From NCBI GenBank assembly GCA_016291085.1, contig JAEEVW010000012.1, positions 1-64,000 of the forward strand: a DNA stretch of 64,000 bases, in the 5' to 3' direction. The translations under genes were made by a program, and so were the position numbers. Shown in pieces: positions 52,337-60,577 of the stretch. Numbering within the stretch: position 1 is the first letter of the stretch; each line of letters opens with the position of its first letter. Source of the stretch: Prevotella sp. Its GTDB lineage: Bacteria; Bacteroidota; Bacteroidia; Bacteroidales; Bacteroidaceae. A model generated the notes under the pieces. It worked only from the letters and a program-made list of their open reading frames with translations, made no database searches and was not told the origin of the DNA.

Positions 52337-52654
52337 CTTCTGCTGCTGCGGTGTGCTCGATGGATCTTTGAACACGTAGCCCTTGTCAACCTTAATCACT
52401 ACGCCGTCGGCAATCTTCACCTCGATGATGCCCGTTGCCAGGTCAATCTTCTTGACAATGCCATAGATGCCACCGCCAGTGATGACCTCAGCACCCTCTG
52501 CCAGCGAGTTCTGGAAATTCTGAATCTCCTTCTGACGCTTCTGCTGGGGTTTGATCATGAAGAAATACATGATGGCAAAGATGGCCACCATCATAATAAT
52601 AAAGCTCATGCTGCCGCCACCCTGGGCCTGTGCAGCCAAAATAATCTGTGTCAT
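52334..52654 (-). CDS. yajC: preprotein translocase subunit YajC
   Basis: 106 residues. One membrane helix (MSFIIMMVAIFAIMYFFMI) followed by the standard KPQQKRQKEIQNFQNSLAEGAEVITGGGIYGIVKKID block. It joins SecDF at the Sec translocon. Usual length. Confidence 0.94.
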   Translation of the reverse strand: MTQIILAAQAQGGGSMSFIIMMVAIFAIMYFFMIKPQQKRQKEIQNFQNSLAEGAEVITGGGIYGIVKKIDLATGIIEVKIADGVVIKVDKGYVFKDPSSTPQQQK

Positions 52655-52682
52655 AATCTAAATATTAATATTTATAAATTTT

Positions 52683-52807
52683 GAATTTTGAGTGTTGAAT
52701 GTTGAATGATTCTCGCTTCGCTGCGATGTTTGAATGTAGAATTCTCAATTCTTCATTGGTTAATCGCCGTAGGCGACCACTCATCATTCCTCATTCCACA
52801 TTCCTCA
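52683..52807 (-). repeat. compound heptamer region between nusB and yajC
   Basis: Next to the nusB stop, minus-strand units TGAGGAA, TGTGGAA, TGAGGAA, TGATGAG; nearer yajC, CATTCAA twice, CACTCAA and AATTCAA. Between them are two small hairpins (CGCC/GGCG and CGCAG/CTTCG-type). The GGAAT family is the one found inside the CE7-like esterase gene. Confidence 0.65.
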
Positions 52808-53737
52808 TTTTCTCATCTGTTTCATCAGTCTGCCCGTCTCTACCAGATGGTGGGCAATGGCATCGAGCATGCCGTTGATGTACCCTGCACTGCGTGGGGT
52901 GGAGTAGAGCTTGGACAGTTCCACATATTCATTGATAGTGACGCTGATGGGGATGCTGGGGAAGGTCATCATCTCGGCAATGGCAATCTGCATGATGATG
53001 ATGTCCATGTAGGCAAGACGGGAAAAGTCCCAGTTGCGCGACGCCTCGCTCATGTAGTGCTGATATTCCTCACCATTCAGGATGGTGGCACGGAACAGCT
53101 TGCGGGCGTAGTCTTTGTCCTCCTCCGAGTCGTATTCGGGCAACAGTTCCTGCGACGCACTGTTCCTTTCCTCGAAACGCTTAATGGTCTTCAGCACGAA
53201 GGTGTCTACCACCTCCTTGTCGTCGTTCCAGTACAAGCTCTGTTCCTCCAACAGGGCATCCAGGTCGGGGTTGTCCTGTATCAGTGTGCGATACAGCTTG
53301 CGCCACACCTCACGATCGGCCATATAGTCGTCGTCCGCGGAATCCATATAGTCCTTGTAAATCTCGCTCTCCGTAATCTGCAGGTAGATTTTCTTCAGGA
53401 ATTCGGGCTGCTCGTCCCACGACTTCTTCTGGGTTTCCATGAAGTCGTTCAGCATCTTGTTCTGTTCCAGCTGCAGGGCGAAACGGTTGTAAATAAACTT
53501 CGTCGAAGGCATAGGTGTGCCTTCGCGTTTGGCTCTGGCCTCGGCCACTTCCACATGGCGACGGGCCTCGCGGGTAATGCCCACGATGAGTGCCAACAGA
53601 TAGTTATACATGTCGTAGGCTTTCGACAGGCTGAACATCAGCTCTTTTTCAGCTGTGTCGATGTTCTTGCTGCCGTTCTGATAGTACGCATAACTCAGTT
53701 GTACTACCTTGATTCTAATCAGTTCTCTGTTAATCAT
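52805..53737 (-). CDS. nusB: transcription antitermination factor NusB (long form)
   Basis: 310 residues from ATG 53737; the longer frame crosses the promoter box. The NusB fold is C-terminal (RKLFRATILNGEEYQHYMSEASRNWDFSRLAYMDIIIMQIAIAEMMTFPSIPISVTINEYVELSKLYSTPRSAGYINGMLDAI, here in pieces). The extended N-terminal half is typical of Bacteroidota. It promotes antitermination, mainly on rRNA operons, with NusE and NusA. Confidence 0.92.
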   Translation of the reverse strand: MINRELIRIKVVQLSYAYYQNGSKNIDTAEKELMFSLSKAYDMYNYLLALIVGITREARRHVEVAEARAKREGTPMPSTKFIYNRFALQLEQNKMLNDFMETQKKSWDEQPEFLKKIYLQITESEIYKDYMDSADDDYMADREVWRKLYRTLIQDNPDLDALLEEQSLYWNDDKEVVDTFVLKTIKRFEERNSASQELLPEYDSEEDKDYARKLFRATILNGEEYQHYMSEASRNWDFSRLAYMDIIIMQIAIAEMMTFPSIPISVTINEYVELSKLYSTPRSAGYINGMLDAIAHHLVETGRLMKQMRK

Positions 53738-53775
53738 AATTCTCTTTTCTAACGCTTTGATACGCTTATCAGTTT

Positions 53776-53784
53776 GCAAAATTA
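53776..53784 (-). promoter_or_regulatory. -7 promoter box of the nusB operon
   Basis: TAATTTTGC on the minus strand, about 38 bases upstream of the nusB ATG; supports 53737 as start. Confidence 0.6.
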
Positions 53785-53860
53785 CATAAAAAGAATCATA
53801 TTCCCAAATCTTACCTTATATATTTATAGTTTTATGTCGTAGTTTTGATTTATTTTAATA

Positions 53861-53895
53861 AAAAAAAGAAGCCTCGGCTAACAAGCCGAGGTTTC
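53861..53895 (-). terminator. rho-independent terminator of the small beta-barrel gene
   Basis: On the minus strand GAAACCTCGGCT pairs with AGCCGAGGCTTC around TTGT and is followed by a run of T. Confidence 0.88.
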
Positions 53896-53913
53896 TGTTC
53901 TGCTTTTCGCTTT

Positions 53914-54378
53914 TTAGAAATGAAGGACAACGCCGGCTCTCAGAATGCTCCAGCCACTGCCTTGAGTTTTGTAGACATACTCACCCTTCAGCGAGAAATT
54001 GCTAGTGATAGGATACTCCACACCGGCACCCAGGTCTACACCCAGTCTTGTGTCTGTACCATCACCAGTCCATCCCATCAGGTTAAGACCTGCCAAAGGA
54101 TAAATGGTAAACGAATCGCCCAGATGGAAAAGGTACTCCAAGTTAGCCTCAACGTTCCAGCAGCTTACTCCGTCTTTCTTGAAATAGTAGTCGAACTCAC
54201 CAACACCACGCACGTGATCCATCAACATGTAGCCAATGTTGGCACCGAGACCCAAGTTATGGGGAGAGTCAATCATGTAGTTGAAGTGAGCACCAAAAGA
54301 AACGTCACCTTTGTCAGTTTGTGCGAACGATGTTGCACTGGCAAGCATCATACACATTGCAATAAACAATTTCTTCAT
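53914..54378 (-). CDS. small outer membrane beta-barrel protein
   Basis: 154 residues. Signal peptide MKKLFIAMCMMLASATSFAQ, then alternating strands (GDVSFGAHFNYMID, LGLGANIGYMLMD, VRGVGEFDYYFKK, VGVDLGAGVEYPI-like) ending in GVVLHF, a typical barrel end with C-terminal Phe. About eight strands, an OmpX/OmpW-sized porin-family protein. Substrate or role unknown. It has its own promoter and terminator, so it is a single-gene unit. Confidence 0.8.
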   Translation of the reverse strand: MKKLFIAMCMMLASATSFAQTDKGDVSFGAHFNYMIDSPHNLGLGANIGYMLMDHVRGVGEFDYYFKKDGVSCWNVEANLEYLFHLGDSFTIYPLAGLNLMGWTGDGTDTRLGVDLGAGVEYPITSNFSLKGEYVYKTQGSGWSILRAGVVLHF

Positions 54379-54419
54379 AATCTTTCGTTTTAATGATTAA
54401 ATAAATATGTAAATCTGTG

Positions 54420-54428
54420 GCAAAGGTA
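54420..54428 (-). promoter_or_regulatory. -7 promoter box of the small beta-barrel gene
   Basis: TACCTTTGC on the minus strand, about 42 bases before the ATG. Confidence 0.6.
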
Positions 54429-54492
54429 GGACATTTTCTTTAAATAACCAAAAATTTTGTAGATTTTTTATAATTTAAAGTGAAATCCTACT

Positions 54493-54520
54493 CGTACTGC
54501 CCGACCTTTCGGGCAGTACG
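54493..54520 (-). terminator. hairpin after the T9SS-like cargo gene
   Basis: CGTACTGCCCG (54493-54503) pairs with CGGGCAGTACG (54510-54520), a perfect 11-base stem just after the gene end. The T run is weak. Confidence 0.65.
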
Positions 54521-54531
54521 GGTTAAATATC

Positions 54532-55314
54532 TTACTTTACAATAACCTGCTTGCCGTTGTTGATGTAGACTCCCTTCTGGGAAGGCTTGCTGATGTTGCG
54601 TCCGTTCAGGTCGTAATAGTGGTTGTCGGTAGCGGCATTGTGATTCACATCCTTAATAGACGTTACGTCACCAGCATTCATGTGTACAATCTCCAACTTT
54701 TCGGCTGTAGCAGATTGCTCTTCCCAGCTGAAACAGCATCGGGTGGGCAGGATTGACAACTCTTCGGTAGTGCGAATCAGCACACTCTCCAGAATCTCAA
54801 CGTCCTGCTTGGAAGGAATGCCATAGATGCCATTCTTCTGACGCGAATTCCAACTGCTGGAGAATGAAACCTGATTGCCCTGTCCGTCGTTCATGCGGAT
54901 GGTCTTGATTTCCGCATTGATGGCGTTGACTTCCGTATTCTTGACTCTCATATACTGACGAGTGGGCGAAAAGATAAGGTAGGGTACGCCAGCCTTGATG
55001 CCATCGTTGGTGCAGTCGACAAAGCACAACTGCACGGTGGTGCCTACCTGGCGAATAGCTGCCAGTCGCTCTATTCTAACGTCTTTGGCTGTCGCAGCGA
55101 ACTGCTCGGCACTCAGTGTCATAGGCAGACACAGCGTGTTATAGCCTGCAAAGAGATAGCGGTTCAGCTGGATAGGATTGTCAGTGCTCTGTACTTGTTC
55201 TACATTCAGTGTCTGTGTTTCGGTGTAGAGGTTCTTGACTTTTTGGGCTGTGGCTGTCTGTGCGCATGTCATCGCAAGAGCCATCATGGTGAGTACAATC
55301 TGTTTCATAAGCAT
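54532..55314 (-). CDS. secreted protein with T9SS-type C-terminal sorting motif
   Basis: 260 residues (start 55314 or 55308). Signal peptide ending TCAQTATAQ. The last residues, YYDLNGRNISKPSQKGVYINNGKQVIVK in pieces YYDLNGR, GVYI and KQVIVK, match the type A sorting signal used by the type IX system in Prevotella-like bacteria. The middle contains no catalytic motif I recognise (YNTLCLPMTLSAEQFA, GVPYLIF). It may be a surface or secreted structural protein; PorW and PorX are encoded elsewhere in this window. Confidence 0.75.
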   Translation of the reverse strand: MLMKQIVLTMMALAMTCAQTATAQKVKNLYTETQTLNVEQVQSTDNPIQLNRYLFAGYNTLCLPMTLSAEQFAATAKDVRIERLAAIRQVGTTVQLCFVDCTNDGIKAGVPYLIFSPTRQYMRVKNTEVNAINAEIKTIRMNDGQGNQVSFSSSWNSRQKNGIYGIPSKQDVEILESVLIRTTEELSILPTRCCFSWEEQSATAEKLEIVHMNAGDVTSIKDVNHNAATDNHYYDLNGRNISKPSQKGVYINNGKQVIVK

Positions 55315-55348
55315 TAAGTTTTAATTGGTTATTGCATTCTTTTAGGTG

Positions 55349-55357
55349 CAAATATAG
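55349..55357 (-). promoter_or_regulatory. -7 promoter box of the T9SS-like cargo gene
   Basis: TATATTTGC on the minus strand, 35 bases before the first ATG. Confidence 0.55.
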
Positions 55358-55430
55358 TGATTATTAAGTAAAAAGCGGATGGTGAAAAGCGAAAAATTTG
55401 TAATCGCCTTCGTTTTTTTACACTTCTTAA

Positions 55431-56024
55431 CTAATCAGCAGGGGAGAGAGGTCGTTTTATTATAAGGACGGGACCAAACAGAAAAAAGAGGAACAGGAGG
55501 ACGGCAATCCAGGGGATGTGTGTGGCAAGTGGCGTGTTGAAGGTTGAGGGTGAGCTACTTCCAAAGCGACACTGGTATTGCTCCATGCGATTGATATAGG
55601 CATCGACCTGTGTCCAGTTGCCTGCCTCAACCTCCGTAGCGAGGCGAAGAAAGACCTCACGGATATATTTCTGGTGTTCCAGGTCGAGGTCGCTGGGCAA
55701 GGCGTCAGTCGCAGCATACCATTTGACCCCGTCTTCCGTACAATGCGGGAAGATTCGCAGCGTCTTCCAACCTTCGTACTGGAAGACATAGGTGGTGAAT
55801 AGTTGTTGGAGGGTAAGACTGTCGCTGGTGGCTGTCTGATGAGTGCGGATATAGTTGCTGATGGTGCAAACATGCCCCTCGTCATCATTGACCAGCAAGC
55901 GACAGAAATGAGCAGCAGTCTCCTTGGGCAGGGTGTTTTGTGCTGCTAAAGGTAAAAAGGTAAAAAAGTAAAAGGGAAAAAGCATAAACCCTTTTGCCAT
56001 AATAGTCTTTACGATTCTACCCAT
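55431..56024 (-). CDS. membrane protein resembling the periplasmic part of Bacteroidota CcsA-type cytochrome c biogenesis proteins
   Basis: 197 residues: a signal-like start (GFMLFPFYFFTFLPLAAQ), a periplasmic domain, and a C-terminal membrane helix (WIAVLLFLFFLFGPVLII). LPKETAAHFCRLLV, then WKTLRIFP...GVKWYAATDALP and NWTQVDAYINRMEQYQ, recall the N-terminal part of the large Bacteroidota CcsA/ResB-like proteins as I remember them; their WWD heme-handling domain is absent. It could be a shortened relative or a remnant. It follows the di-heme oxidoreductase gene. The signal core is encoded by repeat DNA. Confidence 0.5.
   Translation of the reverse strand: MGRIVKTIMAKGFMLFPFYFFTFLPLAAQNTLPKETAAHFCRLLVNDDEGHVCTISNYIRTHQTATSDSLTLQQLFTTYVFQYEGWKTLRIFPHCTEDGVKWYAATDALPSDLDLEHQKYIREVFLRLATEVEAGNWTQVDAYINRMEQYQCRFGSSSPSTFNTPLATHIPWIAVLLFLFFLFGPVLIIKRPLSPAD
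55947..55975 (-). repeat. reverse-oriented 8-bp array encoding a signal-peptide core
   Basis: The gene reads CTTTTTTA, CCTTTTTA and CCTTTA units as Phe, Tyr, Thr and Leu (YFFTFLPL). The opposite orientation of the same units fills the spacer just upstream (56028-56072), so the mRNA could pair with itself across the start codon. Confidence 0.75.
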
Positions 56025-56027
56025 AGT

Positions 56028-56072
56028 CTTTACTTTTTTACCTTTTTACTTTTTACCTTTTTACTTTTCTTA
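56028..56072 (-). repeat. 7/8-bp array filling the spacer after the di-heme oxidoreductase gene
   Basis: On the minus strand TAAGAAAAG (stop codon first), TAAAAAGG, TAAAAAG, TAAAAAGG, TAAAAAAG, then TAAAGACT and the ATG of the next gene. Confidence 0.75.
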
Positions 56073-57821
56073 GATGGCTTCAATGAATTTGACCACCGCC
56101 TGGCGGTCGGACTTCTTCAGCTTGTAGAACTTCTCTGTGGCCCGATAAGCATCCGACTGTTTGGAATAGCCGTGCCACATGATGGCCTCGATGACGGTAC
56201 GTGCGCGACAGTCGTGCAGACGGTCGTCAGCGCCTGTCAGCCGGCGGCTCAGTCCGCGTCCCCAGAGTGGGGTAGTGCGGCACCAGCCCGTGCGGATGTC
56301 GTTCTTCATGAACAGACGGTGCTGCACCATGTCGGTATAGGGCCAGATGGTCTGGTTCGGATACTTGGGAAGCATCTGCGAGGCATCCTTGCCAATGCTC
56401 TGTGCGTAGGCCTTAGTAGAGGCATCTACCCACATGTTGTCGGCACCCGTCTTCCACGAGGGACGATGACACTGTGCACAGCCTATCTCGTTGAATATTT
56501 CCTTGCCGCGCTGCACGTCAGCGTCGTTCAGGTTACGGGCGGCAGGAACGGCCAAACCACGGTGCCACACCATAAACTGGTAGTACTGCTTGTCTGACAT
56601 CTCGTCCTGCCCGTTATAGGGCGCTCCGTTAAACAGGTACTTGTCGAAGGTTTCCTTTTTGGCTATCGACGAACAACTCAGAATCTCGTTCACGCGGTCC
56701 TTGATACCATCGTCTGTGCCGTCAGCATAGTAGGGATGCAGCAGGCTCGATTCTTGGGCACCATGCGACTTGATATAGGCAATAACTTCGGGATCTTCGC
56801 TCTGCGCCTTGGCCCATGCAGGAGTGCTGTAAAGCCAGTGGCGGTCGGAGCGTGTCACGTTGGTGATGTTCCAGATGGCGTTGGCTCCGGCTCCGTCTTG
56901 CAGCGTGCCACGAGTCATGGCATAGGTGAATCGCTTCAGTGGTCCGTGATCGCCGTGGAAACTACCCGTGTCGTTATAGGGTGCAGAATAGTATGCCGAT
57001 GCCTTGAAACGACCGGCCTCCTTATCCCACATGGCTGGGTTCAGCTCGACGTATTTCGACTCCAGCGCCCACTGTGCCTCGATGTCCTCGTCGGTGATGG
57101 CGTCGATGAGCCCTGTACCATAAAGGCCGATGGTCGACTCCAGGCGCACCTCGTAGTTTGAGGGCTTCGGATTGGTGTTGAAGGCAGTGACAGGAATGGT
57201 CACTTCTGGATAAATCAGCGAATACTTCTCACCATCGTCTTCAAACTGCATGGGCAGTCCGCTTTCCATAGCTGTCACTTCCTTCCACTCTATTTTTATC
57301 TGACTTTCGTCGATGGGGGCTTTGAAGGGCGTCATGGCCTGTGTCTGCGGCATACCCGTCACCTCGGTGATGTAGCCGTTCGTGTCGGGGTGGTAGATGA
57401 CCAGCAGATAGCCGTTGCCAATCTGATTAGCACGATACTCCGTCTGGCGCTTGCCATGACCATAGGCAGGGTGACAGGCAATGCACGAATTGCGCACCCA
57501 GGCAGGACCAAGACCTTTTCGGGGCTCCTGTTCGAAGGTGTATAGGTGTTCGAAGAAATCCTCACCGGTGTTGAAGTCGGCCTCCATACCGGCCTCCTGT
57601 GCGGCAGGTGTGATGGCCGAATAGCTGGCATTCTCCGTCGTTCCTAACGCACCGCCAGGAAACCACTCCTCAGCAGTGAAGTTACCCGTGGCTTTGCCAA
57701 AGACGTCTTCCTCTAGGGTCAGCGGCCCCAGATTACTGCTCTCAGTGGAATCGTCAGAACATGCTGACAGCCCAGTTACTGCCAGCATGCTTCCGAATAG
57801 TAGTTGTGATAGTTTATTCAT
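56070..57821 (-). CDS. di-heme oxidoreductase lipoprotein (DUF1111 / COG3488)
   Basis: 583 residues. Lipobox GLSAC. Two c-type heme sites are visible: CIACH near residue 112 and CAQCH near 435, with FFEHLYTFEQEPRKGLGPAWVRN before the first. This is the thiol-oxidoreductase-like di-heme family, usually found with imelysin, as here (12 bases downstream of it). It presumably handles electrons at the outer-membrane periplasmic face. The C-terminal LHDCRARTVIEAIMWHG block is conserved. Confidence 0.88.
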   Translation of the reverse strand: MNKLSQLLFGSMLAVTGLSACSDDSTESSNLGPLTLEEDVFGKATGNFTAEEWFPGGALGTTENASYSAITPAAQEAGMEADFNTGEDFFEHLYTFEQEPRKGLGPAWVRNSCIACHPAYGHGKRQTEYRANQIGNGYLLVIYHPDTNGYITEVTGMPQTQAMTPFKAPIDESQIKIEWKEVTAMESGLPMQFEDDGEKYSLIYPEVTIPVTAFNTNPKPSNYEVRLESTIGLYGTGLIDAITDEDIEAQWALESKYVELNPAMWDKEAGRFKASAYYSAPYNDTGSFHGDHGPLKRFTYAMTRGTLQDGAGANAIWNITNVTRSDRHWLYSTPAWAKAQSEDPEVIAYIKSHGAQESSLLHPYYADGTDDGIKDRVNEILSCSSIAKKETFDKYLFNGAPYNGQDEMSDKQYYQFMVWHRGLAVPAARNLNDADVQRGKEIFNEIGCAQCHRPSWKTGADNMWVDASTKAYAQSIGKDASQMLPKYPNQTIWPYTDMVQHRLFMKNDIRTGWCRTTPLWGRGLSRRLTGADDRLHDCRARTVIEAIMWHGYSKQSDAYRATEKFYKLKKSDRQAVVKFIEAI

Positions 57822-57833
57822 GTCGTTTTATCA

Positions 57834-59096
57834 TTATTCTTCTGTTGTCGATTCCCAGTTAGTGGGGTCGTCGAAGTTCTTGTTCCAGATGACGGAACAG
57901 TACTTCACAAACGGAGCGGGCATCTGGCCAATGGCGTCGATGGCGCTGTTGAAGGCACCCGTGACAGCTGTGTTGGTGGCATCCTGTCCGACGCTGGCGA
58001 AGAAGGCATTGAAGCTGCCTGCTGCTGCATTGCCGTTGGTGGAACCGAACCATACGTTGCGGATGCTGCGGATGTTATCCTGGAAATCGGTAATGGAGTT
58101 GTAGCTGTAGGGCGACTCCACATAGGCGATGTCGCCAGCGGAGAAGGGATTGGCCACCTTGGCAGTACCTACCTCGTTACAGATAGCCACACACGAACCC
58201 TCGTCGCTGCTCAGCACCTGGGCAACGGCATCTTTCAGGCTGGGGAAGGTGCTCTTGCTGTCCTGTCCGGCACCAACAAGATTCTCGCCGTACGACAGGC
58301 CATTCTCCGTCTGGTAAGGAAGTCCGGCAGCCTTTACGACTGCTAAGCGATTGGCGTTCTTCTCGCCCTCCCAGGCTACCTGCAGCTGGAAGCAACGCTC
58401 CTTCAGCAGCTTGCACACCTGCTGGGCATATTTCAGTTCATCGGCACCACTGACGCTCTCGAAGTTCGTATAGGTGTCGTTGCCCTGTAACTCAGCCACT
58501 TTACGGTTCTGGCCGTTGCGGAACAGGATGAACTCCAGTGCGTGGAAACCCAGAATGGTCGATTCGTCCTCAATCTGAGCCTTCATGCCACCCTTGAAGT
58601 AGTCGAGCAGTTCAGCACGATCCAAAGGCCACGAGTCGATGGTGGGGTCGATGCTGAAGTCGGAAGCAGCACCACCCAGGAAGGCTTCCGAGCGCTCCCA
58701 GTGCTGACGGGCAGCCTTGAAATCAGCGCAGGCCTTGTCAATCTGTGCCTGAGTGATGGTGCTGGGAGTCAGACCATTCAGCGTCTTTTCGAGATCCTCT
58801 ACGTCGTTAGCCAAGTCTGTGTAGGTGGGCACGATGACGTTGCTGACCAGATTCGTCAGTACTTGGCGCAGGGCAGCCTCCTGCTCAGCGCTCAGGCTCG
58901 ACTTTGCAATCACCTCGTTGGCTTTGGTCAGCTGGTTGACGGTTTGTGCACAGGCATCGATGGCACTGATGCCATAGGTCTTGTCCTTGTACTTCTCGTC
59001 GCCAGTGTTGTTACCATTCTCATTGTTGTCGCTGCTGCATGCAGCAAAGGCCAGTCCCATCATCAGGACTGCCGAAATTTGTAAAAACTTGTTCAT
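57834..59096 (-). CDS. imelysin family lipoprotein (IrpA-like)
   Basis: 420 residues. Lipobox GLAFAAC with an Asp/Asn linker. The GxHxxE motif is present as GFHALEF near residue 178; helical segments around AEVEDLEKTLNGL-like and WERSEAFLGGAASDF fit imelysin/EfeO-like proteins, associated with iron acquisition. The gene lies between a porin and the di-heme oxidoreductase, an arrangement seen in other phyla as imelysin plus COG3488. Confidence 0.88.
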   Translation of the reverse strand: MNKFLQISAVLMMGLAFAACSSDNNENGNNTGDEKYKDKTYGISAIDACAQTVNQLTKANEVIAKSSLSAEQEAALRQVLTNLVSNVIVPTYTDLANDVEDLEKTLNGLTPSTITQAQIDKACADFKAARQHWERSEAFLGGAASDFSIDPTIDSWPLDRAELLDYFKGGMKAQIEDESTILGFHALEFILFRNGQNRKVAELQGNDTYTNFESVSGADELKYAQQVCKLLKERCFQLQVAWEGEKNANRLAVVKAAGLPYQTENGLSYGENLVGAGQDSKSTFPSLKDAVAQVLSSDEGSCVAICNEVGTAKVANPFSAGDIAYVESPYSYNSITDFQDNIRSIRNVWFGSTNGNAAAGSFNAFFASVGQDATNTAVTGAFNSAIDAIGQMPAPFVKYCSVIWNKNFDDPTNWESTTEE

Positions 59097-59125
59097 ATCT
59101 ATATTGAATTATGTGGTTATAATGT

Positions 59126-60418
59126 TCAAAGAAAGAAGCCTTCATATGCTACGCCGATGTTCAGGCTGGGCTCGTCGTTATAGATGCTCTTCAGAAAACG
59201 CTTCGAATACTCCGCCTTGATGACAATCTGGGGCAGGGGATGGTAGTTTACACCTACCGCCATGCGCTTTACTTCTGTGTAACCGTAGTCCGTACCTTTG
59301 GTCTTGCTGGCGTAGGGGTTGTACTGCTCATAGCGTCCGAAGAGGTACAGTTTCTGGTTATCCTTGCGCAGGCTTTCTATCTGCGAGAAGATGTCGTAGC
59401 CAGCCTCGATGCCAACGGCATAGGCGTTCTTCGATACGAAGGCCGAATGCTTGAAGGGCGATTTCGAATTCAGTCGGTTGTACACATATTTCAGATGCTC
59501 AGCATCGCCCAGATAGCCATAGTCGGCTTGTCCCCGGACAATCCAATTGTGTCCTTTGTACGTGAAGTCAAAGGCACCAATCAGCACCTCACCCTTATAT
59601 TCAGCATCTACGCCTGAAGCGTTTCTGGGATAGCTGTTTCCGATGCTTTGGCCGTAATATCCGCTCAGTCCGATGCGCAGTCCGGGAACTGTGTAGTTGT
59701 CCAGTCGCAATGATACGCCGTATTTGTTGGCTACGTCGAATTCCAGCGGCGACTTGTGGCCTTTGTGAATCCAGCCTGTATTCGTGAAATTGTCAGCATT
59801 CAGACCAGCCAGCAGTTGTGCCTCATAGCGGAAGTCTCCGTAGCGTCCCCAGAACGATATACCCGTCTGGTGCCATGTCGAAGGCAGGATGGTGTTCTCG
59901 CCCTCAGGACGGTAGACGGTAAAGAAATTCAGCGGTTCGTGGTGGGCGTTGTTCAGACCCACGGGTACGACGATATGTCCTGCCCGCAGATTGGCAGCAC
60001 GCGAGAACGACTTCTGAATCCAGAACTGCTCCAATTCTACCTCACCGCCTTTCTCGGTCTCCTGTTCCCATTCGCCGCCTTCCTCGTTTTCCTTCTCGTA
60101 GGCAATGCCGTTGCCACCGTGTTCAAATTCAATCTCCGTACTGAAACTCCAGCCCTTGCCGAAGTCGTAACCCAAATAAATGACAGCGTGGGGAATGTCG
60201 AAGCGCCCGTGCGATGGGTCGTTTTTGTGGGCTTCCGGCTCGCTGTATCGGCTCACGTGGTCGCTATACCAGTTGCGCGAGAACACAGCCTCTCCATACC
60301 CACCCACATGAAGGCGCGAGAGAATCTTCTGCTGTATGGTACTATCGGCAGCATTTCCTTGGGCGTTACCAGCAAGGCATGCTGCTGTTGTCATCAGTGT
60401 GAATATCAGTCTTTTCAT
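59126..60418 (-). CDS. outer membrane porin of the imelysin cluster
   Basis: 430 residues from ATG 60418; upstream codons cross the promoter. Signal peptide ending LAGNAQG, then a barrel: LHVGGYGEAVFSRNWYSDH, YLGYDFGKGWSFSTEIEFEHGG, LRAGHIVVPVGLNNAHHEPLNFFTVYRPEGENTILPSTWHQTG (phosphate-selective porin O/P-like). A Glu-rich loop (EKENEEGGEWEQETEKGG) could bind cations. First gene of the cluster; probably lets the metal or substrate into the periplasm. Confidence 0.82.
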   Translation of the reverse strand: MKRLIFTLMTTAACLAGNAQGNAADSTIQQKILSRLHVGGYGEAVFSRNWYSDHVSRYSEPEAHKNDPSHGRFDIPHAVIYLGYDFGKGWSFSTEIEFEHGGNGIAYEKENEEGGEWEQETEKGGEVELEQFWIQKSFSRAANLRAGHIVVPVGLNNAHHEPLNFFTVYRPEGENTILPSTWHQTGISFWGRYGDFRYEAQLLAGLNADNFTNTGWIHKGHKSPLEFDVANKYGVSLRLDNYTVPGLRIGLSGYYGQSIGNSYPRNASGVDAEYKGEVLIGAFDFTYKGHNWIVRGQADYGYLGDAEHLKYVYNRLNSKSPFKHSAFVSKNAYAVGIEAGYDIFSQIESLRKDNQKLYLFGRYEQYNPYASKTKGTDYGYTEVKRMAVGVNYHPLPQIVIKAEYSKRFLKSIYNDEPSLNIGVAYEGFFL

Positions 60419-60452
60419 CTTTTTTTTTGTGTTATGTGTTGCAAAATCGGGT

Positions 60453-60461
60453 GCAAAGGTA
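60453..60461 (-). promoter_or_regulatory. -7 promoter box of the porin-imelysin-oxidoreductase cluster
   Basis: TACCTTTGC on the minus strand, 34 bases upstream of the porin ATG. It is 78 bases from the opposed box of the regulator gene. Confidence 0.65.
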
Positions 60462-60538
60462 GACAGATTGTGACAAAGCGGCAATACCTAAAAATTATGA
60501 AAACACTTTTAAGTCTTGCGTGTTTCATGGAAAATGAG

Positions 60539-60547
60539 TACTTTTGC
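60539..60547 (+). promoter_or_regulatory. -7 promoter box of the hemerythrin-LuxR gene
   Basis: TACTTTTGC, 30 bases before the ATG at 60578. Confidence 0.65.
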
Positions 60548-60577
60548 AGCGTCATTTATAAATAAGGAACACGAGCG

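Noticed and set aside
52706..53752. 348-codon frame antisense to nusB
   Set aside because: Covers the clear NusB gene and has no recognisable domain.
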